From contig CAKKRZ010000020.1 of assembly GCA_919902925.1 (NCBI GenBank), positions 1 through 45,003 of the forward strand: a stretch of 45,003 nucleotides of DNA. Direction: 5' to 3'. Numbering within the stretch: position 1 is the stretch's first letter; each line of letters starts with the position of its first letter. The notes under the pieces were generated by a model. The model made no database searches. It had not been told where the DNA came from and saw only the letters and a program-made list of their open reading frames with translations. The position numbers and the translations under genes are program-made. The DNA comes from Acidiferrobacterales bacterium (lineage in GTDB: Bacteria > Pseudomonadota > Gammaproteobacteria > Acidiferrobacterales > Sulfurifustaceae). Of this stretch, positions 29,884 through 40,290 are shown piece after piece.

Positions 29884-30155
29884 GGAAGCCTCCTTCCTCG
29901 TGCGAGGACTTGCCATCCGGACATACGCCGGTAACGGGAGCCCGCTGATCTGACCGACGCCCTTGGCCGGATGGACGGTTCGGATCTGCGTATTAAGGCA
30001 TATTTTTGCCGGGGACGACTTGATTTGCGTCAAACTATCCAGTCTGATGGGCGTGCAGTCACGCGCGATGGCCGAGGTTTGTCAACGAATGAGTGTGCCG
30101 GCGCGTTAATGGCAGGTGGTCCCGATCAACGTCTTTCCAACCGGAGTCATCCAGA

Positions 30156-30581
30156 ATGTTCAAGCGCGCATTGTCCGTTGTACTCGTAGTGACCCCCCTG
30201 CTGTTCGTGGCCCAGGTCCAGGCCGAGGATCCCCCGGCCGCCGAGCCCAAGAAGGGCGTCTGCAAGGAAGAGATCAAGAAGTTCTGTGCCGACGTCAAAC
30301 CCGGCGGTGGACGTGTCCATCAATGCCTGAACAAGCACGAGAACGAACTGTCCCAGGCCTGTCGTGATGCCCGTACCGCCGGCAAGGAAAAGGCCAAGCA
30401 ACGGGCCAAGGAAAGGCACGATGCCTGTGCGGGCGACGTCAAGAAGCTCTGCGCCGATGTCCAGCCGGGCGATGGCCGCATTCATGCCTGCCTCAAGAAG
30501 AACCGCGATCAGGTCAGCGAGGCTTGCCGTGCGACATTCCCGAAACGTGGCCCGGCCGGTGCTAAACCGGCTGAAGGTTAA
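30156..30581 (+). CDS. Secreted cysteine-rich (GLG1-type) repeat protein, two repeats
   Basis: Signal peptide MFKRALSVVLVVTPLLFVAQVQA; repeats VCKEEIKKFCADVKPGGGRVHQCLNKHENELSQACRDA and ACAGDVKKLCADVQPGDGRIHACLKKNRDQVSEACRAT. Confidence 0.85.
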   Translation: MFKRALSVVLVVTPLLFVAQVQAEDPPAAEPKKGVCKEEIKKFCADVKPGGGRVHQCLNKHENELSQACRDARTAGKEKAKQRAKERHDACAGDVKKLCADVQPGDGRIHACLKKNRDQVSEACRATFPKRGPAGAKPAEG

Positions 30582-30686
30582 TCCGCCGATCTCCGCCGTT
30601 CAGCGGTTTTTGCTCCACGACCCCGGCTGGCCTTGTGTCTGCCGGGGTTTTCTTGCGCCTGCTACATCCGATGCCGGATCCTGTGA

Positions 30687-31481
30687 ATGATGGATTACCT
30701 GCTGCTCTATCTGGCCGTCGGACTGTTTGCCGGTTTTGTGGCCGGACTGCTGGGGGTCGGCGGCGGGCTGATCATTGTGCCGGCGCTGGTGCTGGCCTTC
30801 CGTGCCCAAGGCATGGACGCGGCGGTGCTGGTGCATCTGGCCATCGGCACATCGCTCGCCACCATCATCGCCACCTCGATCTCGTCGATGTACGCCCATC
30901 ATCGGCATGGCGCCGTGCGCTGGCCGGTGTTCTGGCGCATGACGCCCGGTTTTGCGGTTGGTTCGCTGCTGGGCGCGTTGCTGGCCCGTGCCATTCCGGG
31001 CACCGGGTTGCGCACCATCTTCGGTGTCTTCGAACTGCTGGTGGCGGCACAGATGGCCTTGCAGTGGCGGGCCAGCGCCAAGCGCGATCTGCCGGGGACG
31101 GTGAACACGACACTGGTGGCGGGCGTCATTGGGTTTGTGTCGTCCGTGGTCGGGATCGGCGGTGGCACCATGACGGTGCCTTTCCTCACCTGGTGTCACG
31201 TCCACATCCGCCAGGCGGTGGCCACCTCGGCCGCCTGCGGCTTGCCAATCGCCATTGCCGGCGCCGTCGGTTTCACCCTGTTCGGTTGGCTGGACGGACG
31301 TTTGCCGGCCGGCTCGACCGGCTATGTTTACTGGCCGGCGCTGGCGGTGATCGCCGTGGCCAGCTTGGTCATGGCGCCCGTGGGCGCCTGGGCCGCGCAC
31401 CGGCTGCCCACGGAAATCTTGCGCAAGGTATTCGCGCTGTTGCTCGCCGTGCTCGGCGTGCGCATGCTCTGGTTCGGCTAA
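30687..31481 (+). CDS. Sulfite exporter TauE/SafE family (TSUP) membrane protein
   Basis: GLLGVGGGLIIVPALVLAF ... GVIGFVSSVVGIGGGTMTVPFLTWCHVHIRQAVATSAACGLPIAIAGA duplicated glycine motifs. Confidence 0.93.
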   Translation: MMDYLLLYLAVGLFAGFVAGLLGVGGGLIIVPALVLAFRAQGMDAAVLVHLAIGTSLATIIATSISSMYAHHRHGAVRWPVFWRMTPGFAVGSLLGALLARAIPGTGLRTIFGVFELLVAAQMALQWRASAKRDLPGTVNTTLVAGVIGFVSSVVGIGGGTMTVPFLTWCHVHIRQAVATSAACGLPIAIAGAVGFTLFGWLDGRLPAGSTGYVYWPALAVIAVASLVMAPVGAWAAHRLPTEILRKVFALLLAVLGVRMLWFG

Positions 31482-31487
31482 CCCGGT

Positions 31488-32138
31488 TCAGCGCCGGGCC
31501 GACGCGGGGCCGGCAGCTTTCTCGCGCTGTAGAACCTCTAACGCCTTGATGGCCGGCTGGAAGCCGAGGCTCGCGGACCGTTCCCACCACAGGCGCGCCT
31601 CGGCCATGTCGATGATCTCGCCTTCGCCCGCGGCGGCCAGCCAGCCGAGCCGGAACATGGAGGCCGGATCGCCCTTGATCGCGGCGAGCCGCCACCAGTG
31701 TTTGGCCTTGGCGTAATTGCGCTCCATGCCGCGACCCTCGTAGTTCATGACCCCGAGGTTGTAGATGGCGTCTGTGTTGCCCTGCTGCGCGGCCTGGCCC
31801 CACCAGTAAGCGGCGCGACGGTAGTCTTTTGGCAGCCCGGTACCGGAGGCATAGCCGCTGCCCACGTTGTATTGGGCGCGGGCATGACCGAGGAGGGCGG
31901 CTTCGTGCCAGTCGTGCATGGCGCGCTCGGGCTGGCCTTCCCGAAAGGCGCGCGAGCCGGCCAGATATAGCCGGTCGGCATGGGCCGAGTTGCTGTGATC
32001 GGTAACGAGTTCTGTATCGATGGCAGTCGTGGAGACGGGCACGGCGGAAACGGCGGCGATGAGGCTGGAGTTCGCCGCGAGCAACACGCCAGCGAGCACC
32101 ACCGCGGAAGACAAGCGAACGACCGATCGACTGACCAT
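31488..32138 (-). CDS. Secreted Sel1-repeat protein
   Basis: ARAQYNVGSGYASGTGLPKDYRRAAYWWGQAAQQGNTDAIYNLGVMNYEGRGMERNYAKAKHWWRLAAIKGDPASMFRLGWLA. Confidence 0.85.
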   Translation of the reverse strand: MVSRSVVRLSSAVVLAGVLLAANSSLIAAVSAVPVSTTAIDTELVTDHSNSAHADRLYLAGSRAFREGQPERAMHDWHEAALLGHARAQYNVGSGYASGTGLPKDYRRAAYWWGQAAQQGNTDAIYNLGVMNYEGRGMERNYAKAKHWWRLAAIKGDPASMFRLGWLAAAGEGEIIDMAEARLWWERSASLGFQPAIKALEVLQREKAAGPASARR

Positions 32139-32299
32139 GGTGGTCTCCTTATCGAGCTGATACAGCTGTCTATCCTGATATGTCCAATATTCATGCCATG
32201 TCTGTGTGATCGTTGCCGTCGGTGACGGGCGAGCATGGTTCGCGATCACCGCCGAACGGCAATTTCCCGCTGCCCGGCTCTTTTCTGTATTCTTGGCGG

Positions 32300-32809
32300 A
32301 TGACGCAAGACCCTCCCGATGATCAGGCCCTGGCCGCACTGGCTCAGTCAGTGGGCCGCGCGTTGCGGCAACACGGCGTCATGCTGGCCACGGCCGAGTC
32401 CTGCACCGGTGGCTGGGTGGCGCAGGTGGTTACCGGTGTCGCCGGCAGCTCCGAGTGGTTCGAGCGCGGGCTCATCGCCTACAGCAACACCGCCAAGCGC
32501 GAGCTCCTGGGGGTCAGCACCGATGTCCTGGTTCGCCAGGGCGCCGTCAGCGAAGCGACCGCCCGCGCCATGGCCGAAGGCGCCTGCGCCAGATCCCATG
32601 CCCAGGTGTCCATGGCTGTTACCGGCATCGCCGGACCTTCCGGCGGCAGCCCGGAAAAGCCGGTCGGCACCGTCTGTTTCGCCTGGAGCGGTCGCAAGCG
32701 CACGACCCTCAGCCTGACCGAGCGCTTTAGCGGCGATCGCGATGCCGTCCGCCGTCAAGCGGTGGCGAGGGCGCTGCAGGGCCTGCTCGAATTTCTCGAA
32801 TCACACTGA
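32300..32809 (+). CDS. pncC: CinA-family nicotinamide-nucleotide amidohydrolase (PncC)
   Basis: LATAESCTGGWVAQVVTGVAGSSEWFERGLIAYSNTAKRELLGV; AVTGIAGPSGGSPEKPVGTVCFAW; immediately upstream of recA. Confidence 0.95.
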   Translation: MTQDPPDDQALAALAQSVGRALRQHGVMLATAESCTGGWVAQVVTGVAGSSEWFERGLIAYSNTAKRELLGVSTDVLVRQGAVSEATARAMAEGACARSHAQVSMAVTGIAGPSGGSPEKPVGTVCFAWSGRKRTTLSLTERFSGDRDAVRRQAVARALQGLLEFLESH

Positions 32810-32924
32810 GTCCCTGGTATGGTCCGGGCCGTGCCGGGAGGCCGGTTAGGCCCGGCCGCCTATATATGGAATAATCCCGGCACGAATTCGCCGCGCGGCT
32901 CGTGCCGCTCCACAGGAGACGACA

Positions 32925-33971
<1,047 letters not shown>

Positions 33972-33994
33972 GCAGTCGCTGACGGAGACGGGGC

Positions 33995-34465
33995 CTGAGA
34001 AAGACCGGCGAAGAACTTACGTCAGCCGAGGCGCGAAAAATCGCGCTGAAACTCCTCGCACGCCGCGAACATACACGCAGCGAGATGCGTGAGAAGTTGA
34101 CGGTCAGAGGTTGCCCGACTGTCGTGGCTGAAGAGGTGGTCAGCCGGCTGGAGGCCGAACGGTTGCTGTCCGAAGACCGGTTTGCCGAAAGTTATGTGCA
34201 GGCGCGGCGGCGGCGCGGATACGGCCCGGTGCGCATTCGCGAAGAGTTGAGCCGGCGCGGGGTGGACGACGACACCATCGCACGCTGGCTCGATGCCGGC
34301 AGCCGCGACTGGCTGGAGGAACTGCGCCGGGTGCGGCGCAAAAAATTTGGGGCATCAGTGCCGGGGGATTACCGAGAACGCGCCCGACAGGCGCGTTTTT
34401 TACAATACCGGGGCTTCCCGGCAGAACAAATAAGACAGATATTGAGCAATCGCGACCATGAATAG
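33995..34465 (+). CDS. recX: Regulatory protein RecX (probable non-canonical CTG start; first ATG is 34085)
   Basis: Frame-2 peptide [35 protein letters not shown]...[41 protein letters not shown] 7 nt before CTG. Confidence 0.85.
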   Translation: MRKTGEELTSAEARKIALKLLARREHTRSEMREKLTVRGCPTVVAEEVVSRLEAERLLSEDRFAESYVQARRRRGYGPVRIREELSRRGVDDDTIARWLDAGSRDWLEELRRVRRKKFGASVPGDYRERARQARFLQYRGFPAEQIRQILSNRDHE

Positions 34466-37088
34466 CGCGCGAACCACCGCCATGAGCAGCAGCGACATCC
34501 GTTCAGCCTTTCTTGATTACTTCAAGCGTCAAGGCCATGCCATCGTGCCTTCCAGCTCGCTGGTGCCGGCCAACGACCCGACGCTGCTGTTCACCAACGC
34601 CGGCATGGTGCAGTTCAAGGACGTGTTCATCGGCACGGAAAGGCGCGATTACCAGCGCGCCGCGTCCAGCCAGCGCTGCGTGCGCGCCGGCGGCAAGCAC
34701 AATGATCTCGAAAACGTCGGCTACACCGCCCGTCATCACACCTTCTTCGAGATGCTCGGCAACTTCAGCTTCGGCGATTATTTCAAGCGCGAAGCGATCC
34801 GCTATGCCTGGGAGTTCCTGACCGTGGAGATGAAGCTGGCGCCCGCGCGGCTGTGGGTGACGGTGTACAGGGACGATGACGAAGCCGCCGACATCTGGCT
34901 GAACGAGATCAAGGTTGATCCGAAACGGTTCGGGCGCCTGGGCGAGTCCAGCAACTTCTGGTCGATGGGTGATACCGGTCCTTGTGGGCCCTGTACCGAA
35001 ATTTTTTACGACCACGGGCCGCACGTGCCCGGCGGCCCTCCCGGCTCACCGGATGAGGATGGCGACCGCTATGTCGAGATCTGGAATCTCGTGTTCATGC
35101 AATTCAACCGCGACGGCAGCGGCAAGCTGACTCCATTGCCCAAGCCCTCGGTCGATACCGGCATGGGTCTGGAGCGCCTGGTCGCGGTCATGCAGGGTGT
35201 ACACAGTAATTACCAGATCGACCTGTTCCAGAAACTGATCCATTCAGCTGCCGAGATCATTGGCGCCAGCGAACGTCAGAGCCACTCGCTGAACGTGGTG
35301 GCCGATCATATCCGTGCCGCCGCCTTTCTGATCGTCGACGGCGTGCTGCCCTCCAACGAAGGACGCGGTTATGTGCTGCGGCGTATCATCCGCCGCGCCA
35401 TCCGCCACGGCCACAAACTCGGCGCCCGGGACAGTTTTTTCTACCGGCTGGTCGATCCGCTCATTGCCGAGATGGGCGCAGCCTACCCGGAACTGCGCCG
35501 CCTGCGTGACCGGATCGTGGATGCCCTGCGCGCGGAAGAGGAGCGCTTCGCCGAGACCCTGGAGCAGGGCCTGCGCATCCTCGACCAGGACCTTGCCGCC
35601 CTGCGTGGTGATACCATCGCCGGTGAGACCGCGTTCAAGTTGTACGACACTTACGGATTTCCGATCGATCTCACGCGCGACGTGGCCATGGAGAGAAACC
35701 TCAAGGTCGACATGGCCGGTTTTGAGCGCGAGATGAACAAGCAACGCGAACGCGCGCGCGCCGCCAGCCGCTTCGACGTCGATTACAACGCCGCCATCTC
35801 GCTGAACCACGGTTCGGTCTTCAGCGGCTACGACCAGGCGGAGGATCGTGCCCGTGTCACCGAACTTTACCGGGACCTCAAGGATTCCGCGGACAGCCTC
35901 CAGGAGAACGATCTGGGTATCGTGGTACTGGACCGTACGCCGTTCTATGCGGAATCCGGTGGCCAGGCGGGTGATCGCGGCATCCTGACCACTAAATCCG
36001 GCCGGTTTGACGTCCAGGATACGCGTAAACATCCGTCCGGCGCTTTTCTGCACATCGGTCGCGTCGAGACAGGATCGATCCGCCAGGGCGAGGAGATCAA
36101 CGCGCAGATTGACAATGACGAGCGTCAGCGCACCCGCCTGAACCATTCCGCCACCCACCTGCTGCACGCGGCCTTGCGAAAAGTGCTGGGGCCACACGTG
36201 GGCCAGAAAGGCTCGCTGGTCCGCGCCGCCGACCTGCGTTTTGATTTTTCGCATCCCAAGCCGGTGTCGCCGAATGAACTGCAACGCATCGAAGCCCTGG
36301 TCAACGAACAGGTGCGCGCCAACCATGACGTCGAAACCAAGGTCATGAAGCTCGACGATGCCGTGGCCAGCGGCGCCATGGCGTTGTTCGGTGAGAAGTA
36401 CGACAACCAGGTACGGGTGCTGCGCATGAGTGATTTCTCGGTCGAACTTTGCGGTGGCACACATGTGCGGCGTACGGGCGACATCGGTTTTTTCAAGATC
36501 GTCAGCGAAGGCGGTGTGGCCGCCGGTGTTCGCCGTATCGAGGCGGTGACCGGGCAGGGCGCATTGGAGTGGATGCACTTGCACCTCGAGGAACCGCTGA
36601 TCAATGCCTGCCGAATGCTCAAGACAGACCGCGCCCAACTGGCCGACAAGGCTCAGCAACTGGTGGACCGCGTAAAACACCTGGAAAAGGAACGTGACCA
36701 GGCCAAAGGCCAGATGGCCAGCGCCGTGGGTGACGATCTGGCTGGCCGTGCGCAGGAGATTGGCGGCATTCAGGTGCTGGTGGCCCGGATCGACGGGGCC
36801 GATGCCAAGACCTTGCGCGATACACTCGATCAGCTCAAAAACAAGCTCAAGACCGCGGCAGTGCTGTTGGCCTCAGTGGTCGATGGCAAGGTGTCCCTGG
36901 TGGCCGGCGTAACCCCGGATGCGACCGGGCGGCTCAAGGCCGGCGACCTCGTCAACGTGGTCGCCCAGCAGGTGGGCGGCAAGGGTGGCGGACGCCCGGA
37001 CATGGCCCAGGCTGGCGGTACCGACCCGGGCGCGCTGGATGCCGCGCTGGCGTCGGTGCCGGATTGGGTCCGCGAGCGTCTTCGGTAA
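34458..37088 (+). CDS. alaS: Alanyl-tRNA synthetase (start may be ATG 34482)
   Basis: [91 protein letters not shown]. Confidence 0.97.
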   Translation: MNSARTTAMSSSDIRSAFLDYFKRQGHAIVPSSSLVPANDPTLLFTNAGMVQFKDVFIGTERRDYQRAASSQRCVRAGGKHNDLENVGYTARHHTFFEMLGNFSFGDYFKREAIRYAWEFLTVEMKLAPARLWVTVYRDDDEAADIWLNEIKVDPKRFGRLGESSNFWSMGDTGPCGPCTEIFYDHGPHVPGGPPGSPDEDGDRYVEIWNLVFMQFNRDGSGKLTPLPKPSVDTGMGLERLVAVMQGVHSNYQIDLFQKLIHSAAEIIGASERQSHSLNVVADHIRAAAFLIVDGVLPSNEGRGYVLRRIIRRAIRHGHKLGARDSFFYRLVDPLIAEMGAAYPELRRLRDRIVDALRAEEERFAETLEQGLRILDQDLAALRGDTIAGETAFKLYDTYGFPIDLTRDVAMERNLKVDMAGFEREMNKQRERARAASRFDVDYNAAISLNHGSVFSGYDQAEDRARVTELYRDLKDSADSLQENDLGIVVLDRTPFYAESGGQAGDRGILTTKSGRFDVQDTRKHPSGAFLHIGRVETGSIRQGEEINAQIDNDERQRTRLNHSATHLLHAALRKVLGPHVGQKGSLVRAADLRFDFSHPKPVSPNELQRIEALVNEQVRANHDVETKVMKLDDAVASGAMALFGEKYDNQVRVLRMSDFSVELCGGTHVRRTGDIGFFKIVSEGGVAAGVRRIEAVTGQGALEWMHLHLEEPLINACRMLKTDRAQLADKAQQLVDRVKHLEKERDQAKGQMASAVGDDLAGRAQEIGGIQVLVARIDGADAKTLRDTLDQLKNKLKTAAVLLASVVDGKVSLVAGVTPDATGRLKAGDLVNVVAQQVGGKGGGRPDMAQAGGTDPGALDAALASVPDWVRERLR

Positions 37089-37164
37089 CAGTTTACTCGC
37101 CAGCTAAAAGCCGGTTAAATCGCGCCCTTCGAGTGGCCACGGCTGCCCATTATTCACTGCTTCC

Positions 37165-38385
37165 ATGGCCCTGATTGTTCAAAAATACGGCGGTACCTCT
37201 GTGGCGAGCCCGGAGCGCATCCAGGCGGTCGCGGAGCGCGTCCAGCGTTTCCGCGGCCAGGGACACCAGATAGTGGTGGTCGTCTCCGCCATGAGTGGCG
37301 AGACCGATCGCCTGATCAAGCTCGGCAAGGCCGTCAACGCCGATGCCCCGGCGCGCGAGATGGACGTGCTGATCTCCACCGGCGAGCAGGTCACCATCGC
37401 CCTGCTGGCCATGGCGTTGGAGAAGATCGGTTGCCCGGCGCGCTCCTATACCGGCTACCAGGTTCACATCCGTACCGACAACGTCTACGGCAAGGCCCGC
37501 ATCCAGCAGATCGACGAAACCCGCATCCGCCAGGATCTGGACCTGGGCCGGGTGGTGGTCGTGGCCGGTTTTCAGGGTGTCGACGACGACGGCAACATCA
37601 CCACCCTCGGTCGCGGCGGTTCCGATACCACCGGCGTGGCGCTGGCCGCCGCCCTCAAGGCGGACGAGTGCCAGATCTATACCGACGTCGATGGGGTCTA
37701 CACCACCGACCCGCGCGTGGTGCCGCAGGCGCATCGTCTGGACCGTATCACCTTCGAGGAGATGCTGGAGATGGCCTCGCTCGGATCGAAGGTCCTTCAG
37801 CTCCGCTCGGTCGAATTCGCCGGCAAGTACCGGGTGCCGTTGCGTGTGCTGTCGTCCTTCGCGGAAGGACCGGGCACGCTGATTACCTATGAGGAAAGCA
37901 ACATGGAACAACCGCTGATTTCAGGAATCGCCTTCACGCGTGACGAGGCCAAGCTGACGGTGCGCGGCGTGCCCGATCGGCCCGGCATCGCCTACCACAT
38001 CCTCGATGAAATCGCCAAGGCCAACATCAATGTCGACATGATCGTGCAGAACGTCGGCCTCGACGGCACAACCGACTTCAGCTTCACCATCGCGCGCGGC
38101 GACTTCAAGAAGGCCACCCAGGTCGTGCAGGCTCTGGCGAAGGAACTCAAGGCGCGCCAGGTCGTCGGCGATGACAACGTAGTTAAGATTTCGGTGGTCG
38201 GCGTCGGCATGCGTTCGCACGCCGGTATCGCCAGCCGGATGTTCAAGGCGCTGGCCGACGAGGGCATCAACATCCAGATGATCTCGACCTCGGAGATCAA
38301 GATTTCGGTGGTCGTCGAAGAGAAATATCTGGAACTCGGCGTGCGGGCACTGCACAACGTTTTCGGCCTCGACCAGACTGCCTGA
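37165..38385 (+). CDS. lysC: Aspartate kinase
   Basis: [62 protein letters not shown]; two ACT domains. Confidence 0.96.
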   Translation: MALIVQKYGGTSVASPERIQAVAERVQRFRGQGHQIVVVVSAMSGETDRLIKLGKAVNADAPAREMDVLISTGEQVTIALLAMALEKIGCPARSYTGYQVHIRTDNVYGKARIQQIDETRIRQDLDLGRVVVVAGFQGVDDDGNITTLGRGGSDTTGVALAAALKADECQIYTDVDGVYTTDPRVVPQAHRLDRITFEEMLEMASLGSKVLQLRSVEFAGKYRVPLRVLSSFAEGPGTLITYEESNMEQPLISGIAFTRDEAKLTVRGVPDRPGIAYHILDEIAKANINVDMIVQNVGLDGTTDFSFTIARGDFKKATQVVQALAKELKARQVVGDDNVVKISVVGVGMRSHAGIASRMFKALADEGINIQMISTSEIKISVVVEEKYLELGVRALHNVFGLDQTA

Positions 38386-38742
38386 TCGGCCCGTGAGGCC
38401 TTGGCCCACCGCGGCCCCTTCTGGTGGCCCGGTTCCTCGCCGTACTGGCACGGAAGCTGCAACTAGTCATGTCAGCAAGGATAACCGGCCGGAACCAGTA
38501 GTCGGTATCTCTAATAGAATCAGATAGTTATATATCCATGGCTGTTGCCGTTAAGAGTCAGGGGACGGGGAAAAGGTACGCCGGGCGGCAGCGGTTTATG
38601 TCAGTCCGACGGAAAACGCCAGTACGGGGAACGACGTGGTCCGACCCCGGGCGGAATGGACGGAGCGGTCAGCCAGGATGGGTGACTGAGGGTACAAGGA
38701 ATTCGGGACGTGTTACGGAGCAAGGGTTAGGAGAACCGCTCA

Positions 38743-38943
38743 ATGCTTATTCTGACGAGACGAGTTGGTGAGACGCTGAATATCGGCGACGATGTTCAGG
38801 TGACGGTGCTGGGAATCAAGGGCAACCAGGTGCGCATCGGCGTGAATGCGCCCAAGGAAGTGCCGGTGCACCGCGAAGAAATCTACGAACGCATCAAGAA
38901 AGAGAAGGAAGACGCGGCCGTCGGCAACGTGGCGGCCAAGTAG
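38743..38943 (+). CDS. csrA: Carbon storage regulator CsrA
   Basis: [56 protein letters not shown] ribosome-binding site. Confidence 0.98.
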   Translation: MLILTRRVGETLNIGDDVQVTVLGIKGNQVRIGVNAPKEVPVHREEIYERIKKEKEDAAVGNVAAK

Positions 38944-39008
38944 GCCGCGCCTGCCATTTTTGCTTTACCTCCCTCCGGTCTGCGGGTATTCTTGCCCGCC
39001 TCCTGACC

Positions 39009-39099
39009 GGAGAGATGGCCGAGTGGTCGAAGGCGCGCCCCTGCTAAGGGCGTATACGCCAAAAGCGTATCGAGGGTTCGAATCCCTCTCTCTCCGCCA
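39009..39099 (+). tRNA. tRNA-Ser (GCT)
   Basis: GGAGAGATGGCCGAGTGGTCGAAGGCGCGCCCCTGCTAAGGGCGTATACGCCAAAAGCGTATCGAGGGTTCGAATCCCTCTCTCTCCGCCA with class II variable arm. Confidence 0.96.
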
Positions 39100-39147
39100 A
39101 TTCCTAAACCGAGGGCCCTGGGGTTTCAGGGTCCTCGGTTTAGGAAT
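39100..39147 (+). terminator. Long hairpin immediately after tRNA-Ser
   Basis: ATTCCTAAACCGAGG ... CCTCGGTTTAGGAAT perfect 15-bp stem with inner CCCTG/CAGGG; no strong T-run. Confidence 0.6.
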
Positions 39148-39323
39148 AGCGGGTAAGTGGATTCGGACCCGAGAAGAGGGTGAGAATCCTGATGTCCAGG
39201 ATGGACAAATGCCGTGGAGCACAGGATGTGCGAGAGCGGCCTCTCTCTCCGCCAGTTTTACCTGTGCTGCGCCTCCTCTCCTTTTTTTCGTCATTTCTCG
39301 GATATAATCCGCACCCTCTGTAC

Positions 39324-39400
39324 GCGCCCGTAGCTCAGCTGGATAGAGTACCTGGCTACGAACCAGGCGGTCGGCGGTTCGACTCCGTCCGGGCGCGCCA
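39324..39400 (+). tRNA. tRNA-Arg (ACG)
   Basis: GCGCCCGTAGCTCAGCTGGATAGAGTACCTGGCTACGAACCAGGCGGTCGGCGGTTCGACTCCGTCCGGGCGCGCCA. Confidence 0.96.
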
Positions 39401-39407
39401 AATACCA

Positions 39408-39431
39408 AGCCCGCGTCAGCGGGCTTTTTTT
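39408..39431 (+). terminator. Rho-independent terminator after tRNA-Arg
   Basis: AGCCCGC-GTCA-GCGGGCT followed by TTTTTT. Confidence 0.9.
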
Positions 39432-39743
39432 CGTCCGGAGAGACCAGACTCGCGACGCAGCTCATCTTCCGGGTCGTGTGGTATGTGAGGCCCTTATACC
39501 TACACTTGGCACGAGCCTGATTGTTGCGTCTGGTAAAGTAGGGTAGTGTGATCGCCCCTGAAGCACCCCTATATCAATCAAGATTTAATTCAGGAAGTTG
39601 TGATTCAGGGTGGATCTCGAGTTTGTTAAAAGTACCATCAAACCCTGAACCTTGGCATATTCTGTTTTGACCCAAGGATGTTCCAGATGGGCAGTGATGC
39701 AAAAAAACTGACTACTGATTTTTTATCACCTAGGAGAAAACCA

Positions 39744-40184
39744 ATGGCATACGTTACCCGTATCGGTATGGCGGTGAGCGCTGTTGCGCTTTGTTTGGTT
39801 GCGAACACAGGATTGGCTGATAATCACGATGAGAACAAGAAGGTTGGTGGCAAGGACAAGATGATGATGGGCGGTAAGGAAGGTGGCAAAGATAAGATGA
39901 TGATGGGCGCCAAAGAAGGCGGTAAGGACAAGCTCATGATGGGTGGCAAGGAAGGCGGCAAGGACAAGATGATGATGGGCGGTAAGGAAGGCGGGAAGGA
40001 CAAGATGAAAATGATGGGCAAAGATGGTGGTAAGGACAAGTTAATGATGGGCGGCAAGGAAGGCGGCAAAGACAAACTCATGATGGGTGGCAAGGAAGGT
40101 GGGAAGGACAAGCTCATGATGGGCGGCAAGGAAGGCGGTAAGGACAAGATGCAGGTTCCGGCTCCGGGAACGATGGGTCGCTAA
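39744..40184 (+). CDS. Secreted Met/Lys/Gly-rich tandem 12-aa repeat protein
   Basis: AGGAG RBS; Sec signal MAYVTRIGMAVSAVALCLVANTGLA; then eight units GGKDK(M/L)MMGGKE plus a partial unit. Confidence 0.88.
   Translation: MAYVTRIGMAVSAVALCLVANTGLADNHDENKKVGGKDKMMMGGKEGGKDKMMMGAKEGGKDKLMMGGKEGGKDKMMMGGKEGGKDKMKMMGKDGGKDKLMMGGKEGGKDKLMMGGKEGGKDKLMMGGKEGGKDKMQVPAPGTMGR
39846..40151 (+). repeat. 36-bp tandem coding repeat (8 full units + partial)
   Basis: Units start every 36 nt from 39846 (GGKDKMMMGGKE, GGKDKMMMGAKE, GGKDKLMMGGKE, GGKDKMMMGGKE, GGKDKMKMMGKD, then three GGKDKLMMGGKE). Confidence 0.95.
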
Positions 40185-40197
40185 CCAACACTGCCGG

Positions 40198-40225
40198 CCG
40201 GGGCTGGAGCCAACTCCAGCCCCGG
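40198..40225 (+). terminator. Strong GC hairpin after the repeat-protein gene (terminator/attenuator-like, no T-run)
   Basis: CCGGGGCTGGAG-CCAA-CTCCAGCCCCGG, perfect 12-bp stem. Confidence 0.65.
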
Positions 40226-40290
40226 TAACGGTTTGGCTCTCAAGTTTTACTGATCTCGCGTTACGCCAGGAGTTCACGGACCGGCCACCC

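Noticed and set aside
35244-36680. 478-aa minus-strand ORF opposite alaS
   Set aside because: Antisense shadow of alaS, no domain signal
38538-38771. 77-aa ORF upstream of and overlapping csrA
   Set aside because: No RBS, composition unlike neighbours; more likely csrA leader
38965-39465. Minus-strand ORF containing RERDSNPRYAFGVYALSRGAPSTTRPSL and GAPGRSRTADRLVRSQVLYPAELRA
   Set aside because: These are familiar spurious translations of the antisense of tRNA-Ser and tRNA-Arg
39505-39530. Possible sigma-54 promoter (TGGCAC ... TTGC) upstream of the repeat protein
   Set aside because: Spacing between TGGCAC and TTGC is 11 nt, not the ~5 required
39824-40147. Minus-strand ORF of LPPSLPPIMSLS repeats
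   Set aside because: Antisense of the tandem repeat gene; the plus strand has RBS, signal peptide and stop
39846-40151. 36-bp repeat array as CRISPR
   Set aside because: Contiguous tandem repeats in frame within an ORF, with no spacers and no cas genes
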